64,000 nucleotides of DNA from Taiwanofungus camphoratus (taxonomy: Eukaryota > Basidiomycota > Agaricomycetes > Polyporales > Taiwanofungaceae): positions 4,092,001 through 4,156,000 of the forward strand of contig CP021220.1 in NCBI GenBank assembly GCA_003999685.1, in the 5' to 3' direction. Below the pieces are notes generated by a model. The model was not told where the DNA came from. It ran no database searches and saw nothing but the letters and a program-made list of their open reading frames with translations. How positions within the stretch are numbered: position 1 is the first letter of the stretch; each line of letters opens with the position of its first letter. Made by a program: the position numbers and the translations under genes. Positions 13,248 through 24,858 of this stretch are shown here, piece after piece.

Positions 13248-16200
13248 TCACCGACTCGGGGTGAAGGAGCTTGGTGGTGGCTGCATGTCCTTGTCTTTGT
13301 GCCGGTCCCTGTCTTTCCTCCCGAAACCGAGTATTGGCGCCGTGAAGCTCAACTTTCTTGTCCCCCGCTTCTTGTTCGCAGCCGAGCCATCTGCTACGCC
13401 TGTGCTCGTCGTGGTCGTCGTGGTACTGCTCGAAACCGAGAACCCAACAGGGTTCGGCACATATGCCGCAGCACTAGATGGCCTTGGTATTTGCTCCGCG
13501 CGGTGGCCTCCAGCAGTCTCCTTAAGACCTGAATTTCCATTGCCATTCTCTCCACTATGTGAGAAACCGGCCCCATTCGAAGGAGACTGAGGTGATCCAG
13601 GGAGAGGGGGAAGCGGAGGAGGTACGCTTGAGTTTGGTCGTGACCATGGCGACGATCCTACAGTCGCCCCTGCCGTCGATGGACGTTTAGGAAGCTTGGC
13701 CAAGGAGGACATGCTGCTGTGTGATCTACCGCTCTTGCCTCTGGCGAGATCGGGTGTTGACTTCTTGTGTTCAGGTACCGAAGGGTGGCCAGACACCGGA
13801 GACGATGGCACAGACACCACAGTATTTGATAAAGGCGAGGTCACTGAGCTCAATTTGGGACTGGGCGATGCGATGGGCGACGTAGGTCGAAGCACTGGGG
13901 GGACGTCAGAAAGGCCAGCCTCAGACGTCCGTCGACTACTAGCGTGCGAAGTCCGGAACCATCCTGCTTCCTCTTTACCTGCCGACAACGGCCGATCTGA
14001 TGAGGTACCGGCGAACGATGCCTCCAGCCTCGAGCTCTTCCGCCTGAACCACATACTAGTTTTCTTCTCTGGCGTTTTCTCCCTTCCAAAGCCGTTCGCC
14101 GTGCTAGTTTTCCTAGACGGAGAGGAAGGCTCTGCAGGAAACTCATGAGTCTGATGACTCGTCTCCGCCGTTGATGCTACTGATTGGGCCGTCGCAGGGC
14201 GGCGAGACAGTCGGGTTGTTGAAGATGAGGGGATGGCAGGTACTGGAGGAGAAACTAAGTCTAGCACACTCCGTCTGTTCTCGGACCCGTGTCCATTTGC
14301 ACGAACCCGTATAGACGGCGTGTGCCGAAGGGTGCTCAACAGGCCGCCAAACGTACCTGTTGGTACCGATGCCTGCACCGGCGTCGTCGAGCTGGGGGAA
14401 GACTGCGGAACCGGCTGGGCCGTTAATGACGGAGACGAAGGAACCTTCGGCTCCTGATTTGGCGACAAAGGTAAGGGCTGGGAGGCTGGAGTTATAGGGA
14501 CAGGGGAGTCGCTTTTATCTGACGGGTCCAGCTCTTCGGTGAGGCCGGGAGGCAACGCAGGCGAACCGGGTTCGTGCTCACTCGTCTCCGTCGCAGTTGC
14601 GACACTGACAGGCTTGGCCGGCGCGGAACCGACATCTGACGTTGAGGGTGCAGGTTCGTGCGTTTGGAGGCCTAGCGCGGCCATGTCAAGATCCACCGCT
14701 TGATAGTAGAGGACGTATGCAGCTCCGTTAGGCGAGTCCCCAAAATATTTCGGGATATCCGACTCCTTCATCGTATCGACATTGTCGTCATCGAAAAGTA
14801 GCCACGTCCCGCGTGCCTTGATGATAGTCACGTAGTGGCCATGATGTGGGCCACTGAAAGACAGAGAAATCATTGGATAATCGAACGCTGGCTTAGGAAA
14901 TGATCAGAGGACGTACCTTCCAATATGGACTACAATGCCAAACAACTCATATAACCGATCGGGATTTTCTGCATCATCCACGGTGTTAAATAAACGCAGC
15001 TCAAGAGGAAACGCGACACGGTATGCAAGCTTGATGTATTTCCCTACATCTTCCTGATATTTGAAACGCTTCAGATGTAGTGCTAGTATATTAGGAAGTT
15101 TCTTGATTTTCATCCTTTCATACATATCGTCAAGGTATCAGCGACGTAACAAGCAAACACGCGCAAGAAGTATGAACGAGAGAAAAACACTGTACGCCAC
15201 AAATGACTTACCGTTTCTCAGCCTCCTGCAGGTCGCAACATGAATCACAGAAAAACTTATTTTTCTGGCATAGCATTTCGCTGGCACTGAATTGCCTGAG
15301 ACAGGCAGTAACGCTGGAGTTGTGCTCGATATCTATCGACAAGTCGAGGAAAGATTCGTCCCGCGACGAGACGGTTTCGCACGTAAGGCATCGGGTCTCG
15401 CTAGTGAGGACGCCTTCGAATAGACGGTGAATAAAGGTAGTATGAAAGGAAAAGGGGTGCGTGGTTGATACAGAAGCAGTAGAAGTGGGGTTGGCAGCAG
15501 TTGATGACAAAGTTGCTATTGATGTGGACACTTATGAGAAGGGTTCAGCCGCAAATTGATGGACGAGTGTTTGGGCAGCTTACGATCTTCACCGGATAGA
15601 CTCGGCCCGTTTGTATTGCCATTGAGCTTGAGCCCGTTCCTCCTATCATCCTCCATTTCCTCCACGATCCTGTTCAACAAGAAATTCAGGAATTCATGCG
15701 CGTCCTGGTGCATCGAGCTGCGGAACAGCTCGTTAAGCTCTTTCAGCTTATCGATGAACGCACGCGGGGCTACGGTCCCCTTGTCAGCCGGGTGCTTGCT
15801 GATATGCAGGAACAAGGATCGCAGAGCAGATAGCAAAGTCGGAGGTGATGAAGGAATGGCAATGGCTACCGACGTCGGGGGGTTCATACTTGGGCTGTAT
15901 GTATGGGCCGGGGGGATCTCGGAGACAGAGAACTTGCGCTCGCCTTTGCGACGCGCATTTTGTGTAGGGTTCGCTGGGGTAAGGATTGGAACTGGTAAAG
16001 GAGCGGCGGGCGGGGAAGGCGAGGGGGCGTCGGGAACGGAGGGGTCGGGATATTGAACGAGAAGTTCGCGAAAGGGACCACAGAAGTAGAGGGCTTGCAG
16101 GACAGAGTTGGCGTAGCTAGACAGACGATTGATATCAGCATGACAAGAATTACCATATCTGATGCAAGGATACAGGCCACGCAGTGAGCGGTGCTGCATG

Positions 16201-16716
16201 TGCCCCTGTCGCTCCCTCCTAATCAATCCGCCCTTCCAGCGAGCTTCTTTCGCCATGGTGGCTTATATTCACGTAGATAATAATGTTGATTCCATGGATA
16301 CCCCTCCGGGGGTCACATCCACGGTATCCACGGCCGCCTTACTGGCTCTCATTGAGCGGGATGGAGCGATGAGCAGCTACGGTATGAGCGTGTCTGGTGG
16401 GCACAAATGCCATTGTCACAGGCAGACACGACATGTGGCTGCACAGAATTCATGGGCGGGTGCCAAGGGCGGACACGGAGAGGCGCAGCGGGATGGTTGG
16501 GGCTCTGAGTACGTACCATGTATTCCCAAACTAGAGCGCCGTCAGGGGAGCATCAGATGATGTTGGAAGCCAAGAGTAATGAATTGTACGCACATTCTCG
16601 AAACCAAACTGCTTTGCATCTGCAGAAGATATGACGGGAGGTTGCACCGCGACGACGGTGTGGTTGGTGGAAGTGTTCTGTGTGGCACCGAATAGAGTCC
16701 ATTTTCCAATGGCCAT
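13248..16716 (-). CDS. Ubiquitin carboxyl-terminal hydrolase, USP12/46 (Ubp9-like) type
   Basis: Cysteine protease that removes ubiquitin; relatives (S. pombe Ubp9, human USP12/46) work with WD40 cofactors. The N-terminal exon ([15 protein letters not shown] to KQFGFEN) ends at 16594. A 14-base exon (16517-16530) supplies FGNTC, the catalytic Cys box, and exon 3 (from 16116) continues [18 protein letters not shown]. Next come [40 protein letters not shown], a Cys pair (FFCDSC), and [14 protein letters not shown] near 15060-15100. The His box [20 protein letters not shown] near 14790-14850 with DDDNVD completes the catalytic set. A Ser/Pro/Thr-rich, probably disordered tail of about 450 residues follows and ends PSSFTPSR. 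Stop at 13248. The start is chosen because the next upstream sequence is out of frame and the N-terminus resembles fungal homologues. Confidence 0.9.
16517..16530 (-). other. 14-base microexon coding FGNTC of the deubiquitinase
   Basis: On the minus strand the sequence reads CTCTAG, then TTTGGGAATACATG, then GTACGT. The upstream intron (16531-16593, 63 bases) starts GTGCGT and has CTGAC twelve bases or so before its acceptor. The downstream intron (16117-16516, 400 bases) ends CTGAT..TCTAG. Joining the three exons gives GFEN-FGNTC-YANSVLQ, the exact USP Cys-box signature, with the Cys codon split TG|C across the second junction. No other frame in the interval restores the motif. Confidence 0.85.
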
Positions 16717-17826
16717 AATTCAGGCTGGAAAGAAAAGGCCTGAAGGCGGCGATGGACTGGATATCCACGACGAGGGGAGGAGAGACGTGTGGGCTGAGCT
16801 TGCAGTGAGAGCTTGCAGGCGTGCTGCATCAACCGTCTCTCCCCGCCACCCTGGCCTAAGGCACGCTCGCCTTTTTTGGCAGTTGCTCTCTCCCTCAAAA
16901 CCTACGAGATCCCATTGGCTTTCTTAGCCCTCTCCTTCTCCTACTTTCTGCTGCATCCCGGCTTGTAGTAGGTACGAGACGACAGCATGCTTGCCCTCCC
17001 AATCCAGTCTTTCAGATATACCAACTCTCTCGCAGACTCGGGAGGGCCCAGCACAAATTCCGGGGTAGGTCAATACAGATTAGTCAATCACTGACTAGGA
17101 CTGAATTAGATCTGGAGAAGCTGAGCAGCTCCGTGCCTGGTTCCTGCGCATGCTACCACCGCGTCTACTCTGATACTCTCCTCGCCCGCAGTGCACCTGC
17201 TATAGCAGCCTACACTTACCCTTTCAAAGACCGTTCACCAGCTACAAAGCAGCTCGGACCACCAGCACGTAGGAGTTCAATACATTTGCACTGTCATCGG
17301 CTGATAGTCGGCGAAGATCGTGCTACCAGCTTAGACTCTCGTGCAAGCTGTGCGAGGGGAACTACTCCCGCCCGCGCGTCTCGGCCGACAAGCTGTGCGC
17401 GATCCTAGCCTCTTCGACGATAAGCGGCAATCCTGTGATCACATCGACCACAGTCTCTCTTCTGTCCAAATGTGGTGAGTCCTCAGCAACTCCTCTCCAG
17501 GTGGTACACCCAACCCCGCGATCGATCTTCCTGACCGCCCATGGAGGACCAAATCCCTCTCATGAAAAGGCGGTTTCATTACATGATTTATACCATCCAA
17601 AGAATTACATATCATTGAGTTACCCCGCCATGACCCAACGGACAAGGCAGATTGGTGCGATGGTACTCCATCGGTACATCTTCTACTTGCTCGAAACCTA
17701 TTCGATCATCTGCTGTGTATGATCACCATGATATTGGCATGCATCCCGGCACTAGCAGGCCCAGATCTACCCGTGAATGATTAATTCACTCGAGTCGAAA
17801 TTGGTGCGAGTGAGGGGCATAAGTCC
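16717..17826 (+). other. Unassigned interval with a possible exon series beginning at 16987
   Basis: This lies upstream of the deubiquitinase and probably holds its promoter. A plus-strand ATG at 16987 opens a short frame (MLALPIQSFRYTNSLADSGG) followed by a canonical-looking intron (GTAGGT..CTGACT..ATTAG, 17063-17110). Further on, 17320-17460 reads CKLCEGNYSRPRVSADKLC and NPVITSTTVSLLSKC before another GTGAGT donor. I could not join these in one frame and do not recognise the protein. It may be a fragment or chance. Confidence 0.25.
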
Positions 17827-18349
17827 TCAAAATGTTTTGCAATCGACAAGAGAGGGTAAAAGGATCCCGCTGTTCGGGAGGAACATCGCGTCATTTAGCA
17901 AGTTCTCGAAAGCAGCTTGAGCTCGACGTCGCTGTAGGCTCAGCATAGGTAAGTACGGCTCGCCGCATCCAGATATTATCGTACCAGAGTCGGATTGCAT
18001 CGCCTTCACGACGCGAGATCACGCGGGGACAAGGTGCAAGCATGTCTTCGCTAGGAGGCATGTCCTCGTGCGTCCTGAGGAATGACCCCGATCCTATTCC
18101 CAGACAAGTATGCTGTCCTTGATACTTTCCAAAAGATGACGACTGACCATAGACATTCAATCTGTACAACTCAGAGTGGACGTTTTTCTCTTACGCCCTC
18201 GCAGTCATTCTTTCTTGAGGGCGTCCAGCGGTCCGCAGCATGGATAGACCTGCGCAGCGAAATAAGCCGTACCAAGTCTGCTTCACGCCGAACGTACCAA
18301 GATCGCATGCTTGGGCGAGACGCTGAAGCTTGTCGTCTGACGCGGTCAT
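17827..18349 (-). pseudogene. Remnant of a basidiomycete 2-oxoglutarate-Fe(II) oxygenase-like gene
   Basis: Minus-strand pieces line up in the right order with a family of large basidiomycete proteins carrying a prolyl-4-hydroxylase-like 2OG-Fe(II) domain (comparison from memory, not a search). The first piece is DDKLQRLAQACDLGTFGVKQ near 18270-18335. The second is ELYRLNVYG joined across a 60-base GTCAGT..AATAG intron to SGSFLRTHEDMPPSEDML (18035-18170). Next is SRREGDAIRLWYDN (about 17985-18030), and last RRAQAAFENLLNDAMFLPN (about 17865-17920). THED would hold the family's His-x-Asp iron ligands. The pieces lie in different frames, the span between the first two is shorter than in the family, and the whole C-terminal half is absent. 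I read it as a truncated, decayed copy. Confidence 0.5.
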
Positions 18350-19228
18350 GGAGTCTATCCGCCCTCATGATATGGGCAATTTGTTAGATACTTGGTCATG
18401 CGATGGGGTTTTGACAACTGATGTTTTCAGCATGAATGTTTTTGGTAAAGTAAGACAAGCAACTCCTTGGGAGAGAGGGTGATGTATCCGCCGCAGAGTG
18501 CAGGCTATGGCATCCCGCAGATGCTGCAATTGTTGCATGGCTGACCGTTTTCTGTTTCCCCTTCACCTTCGTCACTGTTGTCGACTTCTCGATTCCCTCG
18601 TCAGTGGCCTTTATGAGCTGGTCATTTGGTGTATGGGATTCTTCATGGTGGTAGGAACCCTCGTTTTTGGCGTTTCTTTGAGACATAATTGATTAAATGC
18701 GATATCAGAGGTGTTTGCAACGCGACAAGGCAGCTAGATTGTATATTCATAGTGATGGGAATTCATTGGTTCTTCAAGTTCGAGAGAACTCATTTGGACA
18801 AGCGATGTGCCTCATCATGATTGTATTCTATGTTCGTGCATCTGTGAAGAGAAGATACTACAGGTAATCAGGTGTCTTGAAAACGTTCCTAGTTTGATCC
18901 ATGCTACCAGATTTGTTCAAGTTCATATGATTGAAGATCATCTCGGCCGGCCAGCTGCCTCGCCGCAAAACTCAATTATTGTATACCAGTAGCCTTGACG
19001 CACCAGCACTGACCAAAGCTAACACTCAGAAGCAAAACATTAGCCCGTGAACGAAGACTATTCGTATAAGTATACAACGCTACAGATACTAAAAATGTTC
19101 TATCCAAACTTGGCCCACCATAAGCCTCAAGCCTCTACAGTTGCGTGCCGGACGTGATCACAAGGCGCATCTATTAGCTATCGAATTCAAAGTAGACTAA
19201 GTGTATTATACTGATACCGTTCAGGATC
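18350..19228. other. Intergenic, no gene seen
   Basis: About 880 bases between the oxygenase remnant and the F-box gene stop. Composition becomes more AT-rich toward 18700-19200. Open frames are short and unconvincing. The right end probably carries the 3' untranslated region of the F-box gene. Confidence 0.5.
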
Positions 19229-21414
19229 TTATAATGACATGTCCATTCGCTCCGCTTCCGCCAACCCCTCTGCTGTATGGGTAATGAATGGTGCCATGAT
19301 CTCATCAGGATCAGGATTGAGCAAAACAGGAAGAGGAACTCGCTGTCCTTGATCGTCTAGATAAGAAAATCACATTACCGCTGCCCGAGACAATACCGGG
19401 ACAACTTGTAAACAACACACCTAATCGTGGGGCTTTCGCAAAATCCAAGACACACAGGCGCGTACTGTTCAAAGACGAGATACACAAACGCCCAATCGTC
19501 TCGTCCCAGGCCATTGCTTGTACGGAACTGAGGTCTACGTGGGCAGGCACGTCAAACTCCTTCATCACCTTCGTACCTCGCAGTTCGCCATTAGTAGTAG
19601 GATCGTTCAGTGCCGCTTCAAACGAACCGCTTGCTATATCATAATAGCGGTATATGGATAGTATGGGTGGTGCTTCACGTATATCTTTCCTCGGGACTTC
19701 ATAAGCAATCGCACGGAGGGAACCGGGGATGATGCGAAGCTCACGGTCCTTAGCACCGTGGTAAGCTTTCCACAGAGGAATGCTCATGACATCGTAAGAC
19801 CACGTTGCGTACGTGCGTGCATAATCTCGAGGCGTTTTTGACCAAGATCTAGCGGACGGTGGCGTCGGCGGGAGTACGTGCTCAACACGCCTCGGGAAGA
19901 TTGTATAGCGAAATATGAAATCATGATCAACCGTAGTCGCGAAGATAGAGATCGGGCGCGGTGCGGGAGGTTGGTCAACGTTGTAGAGGTTGGGATTCAC
20001 AGAGTCGTCTTGGAGGGTAGGAATTCCATGGTCAGAAATCTGTACGGAAGCGATATGGAAGTCTGGTTCCATCACCGCTCGCGCATCCAAGGTGTCGTGC
20101 TGGGATGTGGTTGCAGTGGCCCCAGAAGGTATGGCATGATAAAACTCAATATATCCCACGAAACGTTGAGACTGGGATGGTGGCAAGTTGACTCTACGCA
20201 CAACCAAGACAAGGTTCTGTAGTGGTAGCAATCGAATGGCCATGATGAAATGTGGCTGTATAATTTGACAGAAAAACCATTAGCGGGGGTCGACTGAGAG
20301 GAGACAAGACAGACCTCGTTGGGATGAACCGGACTAGGTGAACACGTCAGTGTCGACACCGCCCCACCATTCAGATTCTTGAACATGATGCTATTCGGGC
20401 GTTTGACAATTGCCAAATACGGTGAACCAAATACTTCGTCGAGGGTAGGAGGGCCGAGCGGTGATCGTGTGCGGATGACGGCAATAATGCGGAAAGGACG
20501 GGGCTGTGCCCTCGCGTGCTGCAAAAACTCCGCGGACCCTGGAACGAACCGTGGATCTGAGAGAACTTCCAAGGAATAAAGGCTAACATGCAGTGTAACG
20601 CATTCATACTTGACTGGCACTTGAGGGTCAACATCGTGATCTGGGCTATACTTGGAAATGTCAATGGCGCCAGGAGCGAACGGCCCTTTCCTTCTGTCGC
20701 GGAAATGTTTGTAGTCTCGGCGGACATAAGAAATGACTATGCCTCGCTCCTCTTTAATTGTCATGTATTTTGCTTGCAGATGGAATGCTTTAGTTGTTGT
20801 GGGCGTCTTGGCTAATGGGACAGCACCGGCGGTCCGATGATCCATTGCAAAAACAACGATGGCGTAGTGCTTTTGAACTCTGTCCGCCACAGATGCAACA
20901 AGATATTGTCCTCCTGGTAGAAGGACCATGGAAAGAACGTCGTGATGGGCATTGAAGCTCCAGTCGTATAAGTACTTAGGTTCATTGCTCTTCCACGACC
21001 GGTCAAGAGAAATAGCACGCAAGAGCAAACGTTCTGTCTCCATGCCATTTAAATTTTGCAACGAGTGGCGGGTTGTCGGGGGTAAAGGAGGGAGGGGGAC
21101 GTCGGTCCATAGCAAGAGTCGTTTCCAGAGAGCCGCGTGATGAGTAAGGTAATAATATAACTTGCTGACCTGAACGGGAACGCTAAAACTCAGAATGTCG
21201 AGCGAAGGATAGACTCTCCAGCACTTACCTGCCGCAAGCGCAAAATCTCAAATACATCCAGATAGATGAACACTTGATCAACAAGTATGTCATTTGTCAA
21301 CCTATCGATGTGGCAACGATCCGGTTTTCCCTCCCCTTTCTCGACGTCTGTGATGCGAACGCGTGCACAACGCCTGATGAGGAAGTCTAAACGCGGTCCG
21401 AGTTGAAACGGCAT
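19229..21414 (-). CDS. F-box protein with a long beta-rich C-terminal region
   Basis: Probable substrate receptor of an SCF ubiquitin ligase. The N-terminal exon (from 21414, MPFQLGPRLDFLIRR) carries the F-box core HIDRLTNDILVDQVFIYLDV and FEILRLRQVS near 21220-21310. It continues after an intron with KLYYYLTHHAALWKRLL near 21115-21165. The rest, about 550 residues, has repeated strand-like segments (VLSMVLLPGGQYLVASVADR, IVVFAMDHRTAG, FRIIAVIRTRSPLGPPTLDE, RPISIFATTVDHDFIFRYTI, GRLCISSLNSTRLCVLDFA) that look like a divergent beta-propeller. No perfect WD repeat is visible. The last exon ends EAERMDMSL with stop TAA at 19229-19231. Such F-box proteins form a large, fast-evolving family in Agaricomycetes; the substrate cannot be told. 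Confidence 0.85.
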
Positions 21415-22163
21415 CTCAGTGTGACCAGCACAGACTCTAGAATGAAGGAAACGACGAGGAGACGTGAAACAGCCGGGTCGGTGACAAGGCGTTCAAACAT
21501 CTTGTAGAAAGCATCGAATTTGTATGTATTTTTGATTGTGGGCGATGCAACCCTTGTACTCAGTGTCGAAGACATTGAAAGATTGAGACCTTGTACTATA
21601 CTTGTTTGTCGAAAACAGAGACAAGTATTGCCTAATCTGGGTGAACGGGATTTCGAAGTCAAGGGAAGCGCCCAATGGCAGTCCCGCTGCGTGTTCAACC
21701 TGTGGCCATGGTTTCTTGCAGTCAACATGTTGTTTGAATCAAAGACCAACCTTCCGATGCCTCTAAAATACATTTTCATCATGTCTTGCGGTCTGGAGAC
21801 CTAGAGTGATTGAGCGCTTAGTCCTGCTGCGAAGCGAGCATGCAGTGCTGACGCCCAGAGATCAATACGATGATCCCCGGGACAGCCTTGGGCGTCCGAG
21901 AATTCTGGGTTTCTTCCCCGCAGCAACTGTCTTTCAAACACTCAGTACTCGACTTCACGAGCTCGTCCACTTGTTGCCTTAGATCTTTCGAGCCGTCGAG
22001 AGCTCACCGTGGGCAATCTGTATCACTACTGGCAGTAATCGACTGGTTTGACGACATTTTCAAGTCTAGGGTCGACGGCTTTCACAGCTTCATTGCTCAA
22101 TACCCTTCTTTCAGTGTTGAGAGGTTCTGCACTCTGGTGGAAAAGCATTTCATCACGTAAACC
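21415..22163. other. Unassigned interval between the F-box gene and the C2-domain gene
   Basis: The divergent spacer of 749 bases must carry both promoters. A minus-strand stretch at 21400-21780 has a protein-like look (LGASLDFEIPFTQIRQYLSL and FERLVTDPAVSRLLVVSFIL in two frames, separated by a possible intron), but I do not recognise it. It could be a gene fragment. Nothing firm is seen at 21800-22163. Confidence 0.3.
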
Positions 22164-24191
22164 ATGTACAAGCCCGAGTATGTGTCATGCTGATCTCGCC
22201 CACATTCGATGTGCGCTGATATGATTGACGTATTCCATAATGTTATATAGCCCGTGGTACCTAACGGGTGCGCGCTCTGTCTATATACATGTACTAAATT
22301 TGGATCTGACGCGACATATACACTGCCACAGTCGTCCGCACCCAGGGCTTGCTCTTCATTCGCCCCGAGAAGTCATGGCGTCCAATCGTTGCTGTTGTCG
22401 TCGTCGGCCGAGATCAAACGCAAGAGATTGTCCTTGGATGTGATGGCCAGAACCCCAACCTTAAGAACCCGCTCGTTCTGTGAGTTGTGGGTTCGTCTTA
22501 TTTTGAATTGCATACTCACGTGTCGAGACGGGCGAATGCCTTTAGACACGACGTCGACCACGCGACACGGTTAGACATCAAGGTCTGGCACAAATCCCAT
22601 AGCAAAAACCGCAAGAAGCGCCATCTCGTCGGATCAGCGTATGTTTCGTTAGGCGAGGTCCTCAAAAAGCAGAAATGGGCTGGGTCGAGTAAGTTTTGTG
22701 TGTTACACTGCTGGCTGCGTACTTCTCATCTACCGATGACATAGACCTGGATATCCGCTTGAGTTGCCCACCACCACAGAAAAAGAGCCCAACGATTGGA
22801 GGCCGACAGCGACATTGTGCAACCCTTACAATCAGGCTGCGCGCGCCCACATCGTTGTCTCCTGTTGCAACTGCTGCTGTATCCTCCACCTCACAGCATG
22901 AGGATGACCACATGTCGGATGCAGGTCCATGTATGTTTCTGATGCTGCTGCTGCAATGGTTCCTGCTAACAAATTTTTACTGTGCTGAACTGTGCTTGCC
23001 TTTGTCCTAAAGCTTCACGAGCACTATCAGAGACACTAGTCTCACCTACTGTCAAGGAATCAGTCGAGGGATGGCGTAACCAGGTCGACTCTCCCCCCGA
23101 GGACAGCTCGCACCAGCTCAGAAGGCGGCGAGTAAAAGGCTACGTGCTCAACTCTGACGACGAAGCGGGGCCTTCCTCCAGGGAGTCGTCATGTCCACCG
23201 ACACCGCGCGACAACTACTTTCCTACCCTCGAGGATGTCCACAAGCAGGAAAAGTTCGAAGAGGATGCAATATGTGTGGAGCAGTCGGAGGGAGTATGGA
23301 GTCTATTTGCGCCAATGTCGCTACCACGATATGTGGACCAGATTAGCGTTCAGAACACGCTGTCGCTAGCCGAGACCATCGCAGATATGCTGGGGCCGTA
23401 CCGAGACTTGCAGGAGGCGACGCTCGACTCCGACTACGAGAAGATCCTAGGACGACTACTTACGGAGTGGTATGTAGTAGGAGCGTCAGTAAGTGTATAC
23501 ACTCAACACTTGCACAGTTCACATTCTTATGACGTTACTCTACGCATAGCTCCTAGCTTTAGCTGGGTGAGTGGGTTCTGGTCGCTATGGTCGCATGCGA
23601 TAAGTTGACGATTTGCACGCATACAGAATTGATGCTGCAGTATTTGGGTTTACGCCTGGTTCTCTGTTCGCGGTTGATGGCTTGGCACAGCGCGTTGTTG
23701 CGATCGGGGCCATTGCTGCTGGCATCGGGATAGTTTTTGACGCGTGGTTCCTCGTTGTATACAGCAGTGCCAATGCCGCCAAATTCCAGGTACACTCTAC
23801 GGGCTTATCATGTCTGTACTGCTGCTTACCCACGCATATCTCTGCGCAGCGTCTCGCATTGGACGTCTATGGCTCTTACTTTTTCTTTTGCCTGATATGC
23901 CGACTGCCCACTCTCCGTACATTCGGTTCGGCCTTTGCACTAATGCTCTTCCTACTCGGTGTGGCCTGGAACGCGTGGCCTTCCGCGGTGCTCGTGATGT
24001 CATTCCTCTCGGGGGTGCTCTTGACCCTGCAATACCTTGTCTTCGGATGTCATAGGCTGTTCAACATGGTAATGTGGGCAACACGAGGGTTGTGGAGGAA
24101 GCTGCGAGGGAACCGTGACAGTAAAGAGGGCGTATCGCCTAATGGGGTAGCCAATGGCGAGAACGGGTGTTCGCCCAGTGCTGGGGAGTAA
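22164..24191 (+). CDS. C2-domain protein with C-terminal membrane segments
   Basis: Not a named family to me; this C2-plus-membrane layout resembles uncharacterised basidiomycete proteins. Exon 1 starts ATG 22164 (MYKP), with further N-terminal exons reading DPWYLTGARSVYIH and then GLLFIRPEKSWRPIVAVVVV. The C2-like core continues (NPNLKNPLVL, VDHATRLDIKVWHKSHSKN, LVGSAYVSLGEVLKKQKW), then a linker with a Ser/Pro-rich, acidic region (about 23040-23230). The conserved helical LSLAETIADMLGPYRDLQEA follows at 23355-23415. The C-terminus has about four hydrophobic segments (ALAGIDAAVFGF, VVAIGAIAAGIGIVFDAWFL, FALMLFLLGVAWNAWPSAVL, VMSFLSGVLLTLQYLVFGC), then a basic/Gly tail ending SPSAGE. About eight introns. 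The classic Asp calcium ligands are not obvious, so the C2 may bind lipid without calcium. The start and first two introns are less certain than the rest. Confidence 0.75.
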
Positions 24192-24858
24192 TGCTATGGG
24201 CATTGATGCCGAACATTGCTTATTGGTGAGCTTGTTAACAAAGTACTGAGGGAGGTCTATGCCATGGCATTTCTTGCGGGATGCATCAAGAAATTTACAG
24301 CATACCAGCCCCGTGGCAACGCGTATCGAGGCAAACCGAGATGGTGCACGAGAGGGTAGCAACTTGGTTGCAGTGTAGTGTGACATTGCAGACGTATCTG
24401 CGGCAGGAGACGGAGAATTGGCCTGGAATTAAAGGATGCCAGCATTACTCGTCCAGAATGGATGGACTTTTGACGGCGGTGGCTTGCCTTGAAGCCATAC
24501 TCTGTATTACATACTCCCTTGGACCCAATGGTATCTACAACGAGACGCTTTTTGTGCACGGCTGCCTTGTAAATGATGAACCAACTTCTATGCTGTTATG
24601 ACCACATGCATGGTGATGGCAATAGCCTTGTATACTGAGGCCGAGTCGAGGAGTGCGTAGCGCCTCGATTGCGCAGGAAACGCAACATTGATCAGCATCG
24701 TGAGATATGGATAGCCCGCCTGTTCAACCGTTCGCAGCTTGAGACGACACGTACATTAAATCCACGATTCCAAGAGTTTCTACCTGAGTCTGTGGGGACC
24801 TATATGGCCGTATCCGCAACAGGCGCCAACTCTCCTCTCTAACTTGTGGCTGAACGTC
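24192..24858. other. Intergenic, promoter side of DSK2
   Basis: This 667-base spacer lies between two plus-strand genes. Open frames on both strands at 24260-24600 have no recognisable content. The 60 bases before 24859 are pyrimidine-rich, as expected for the DSK2 leader. Confidence 0.45.

Noticed and set aside
13261-14457. Plus-strand open frames opposite the deubiquitinase tail
   Set aside because: Antisense to the Ser/Pro-rich tail; no independent evidence.
16117-16256. In-frame reading [21 protein letters not shown] as a Cys box with a nine-residue insert
   Set aside because: The upstream exon ends in phase 0 and cannot be joined to it in frame, and the 14-base microexon restores the exact consensus. 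The YGNSC reading is intron sequence.
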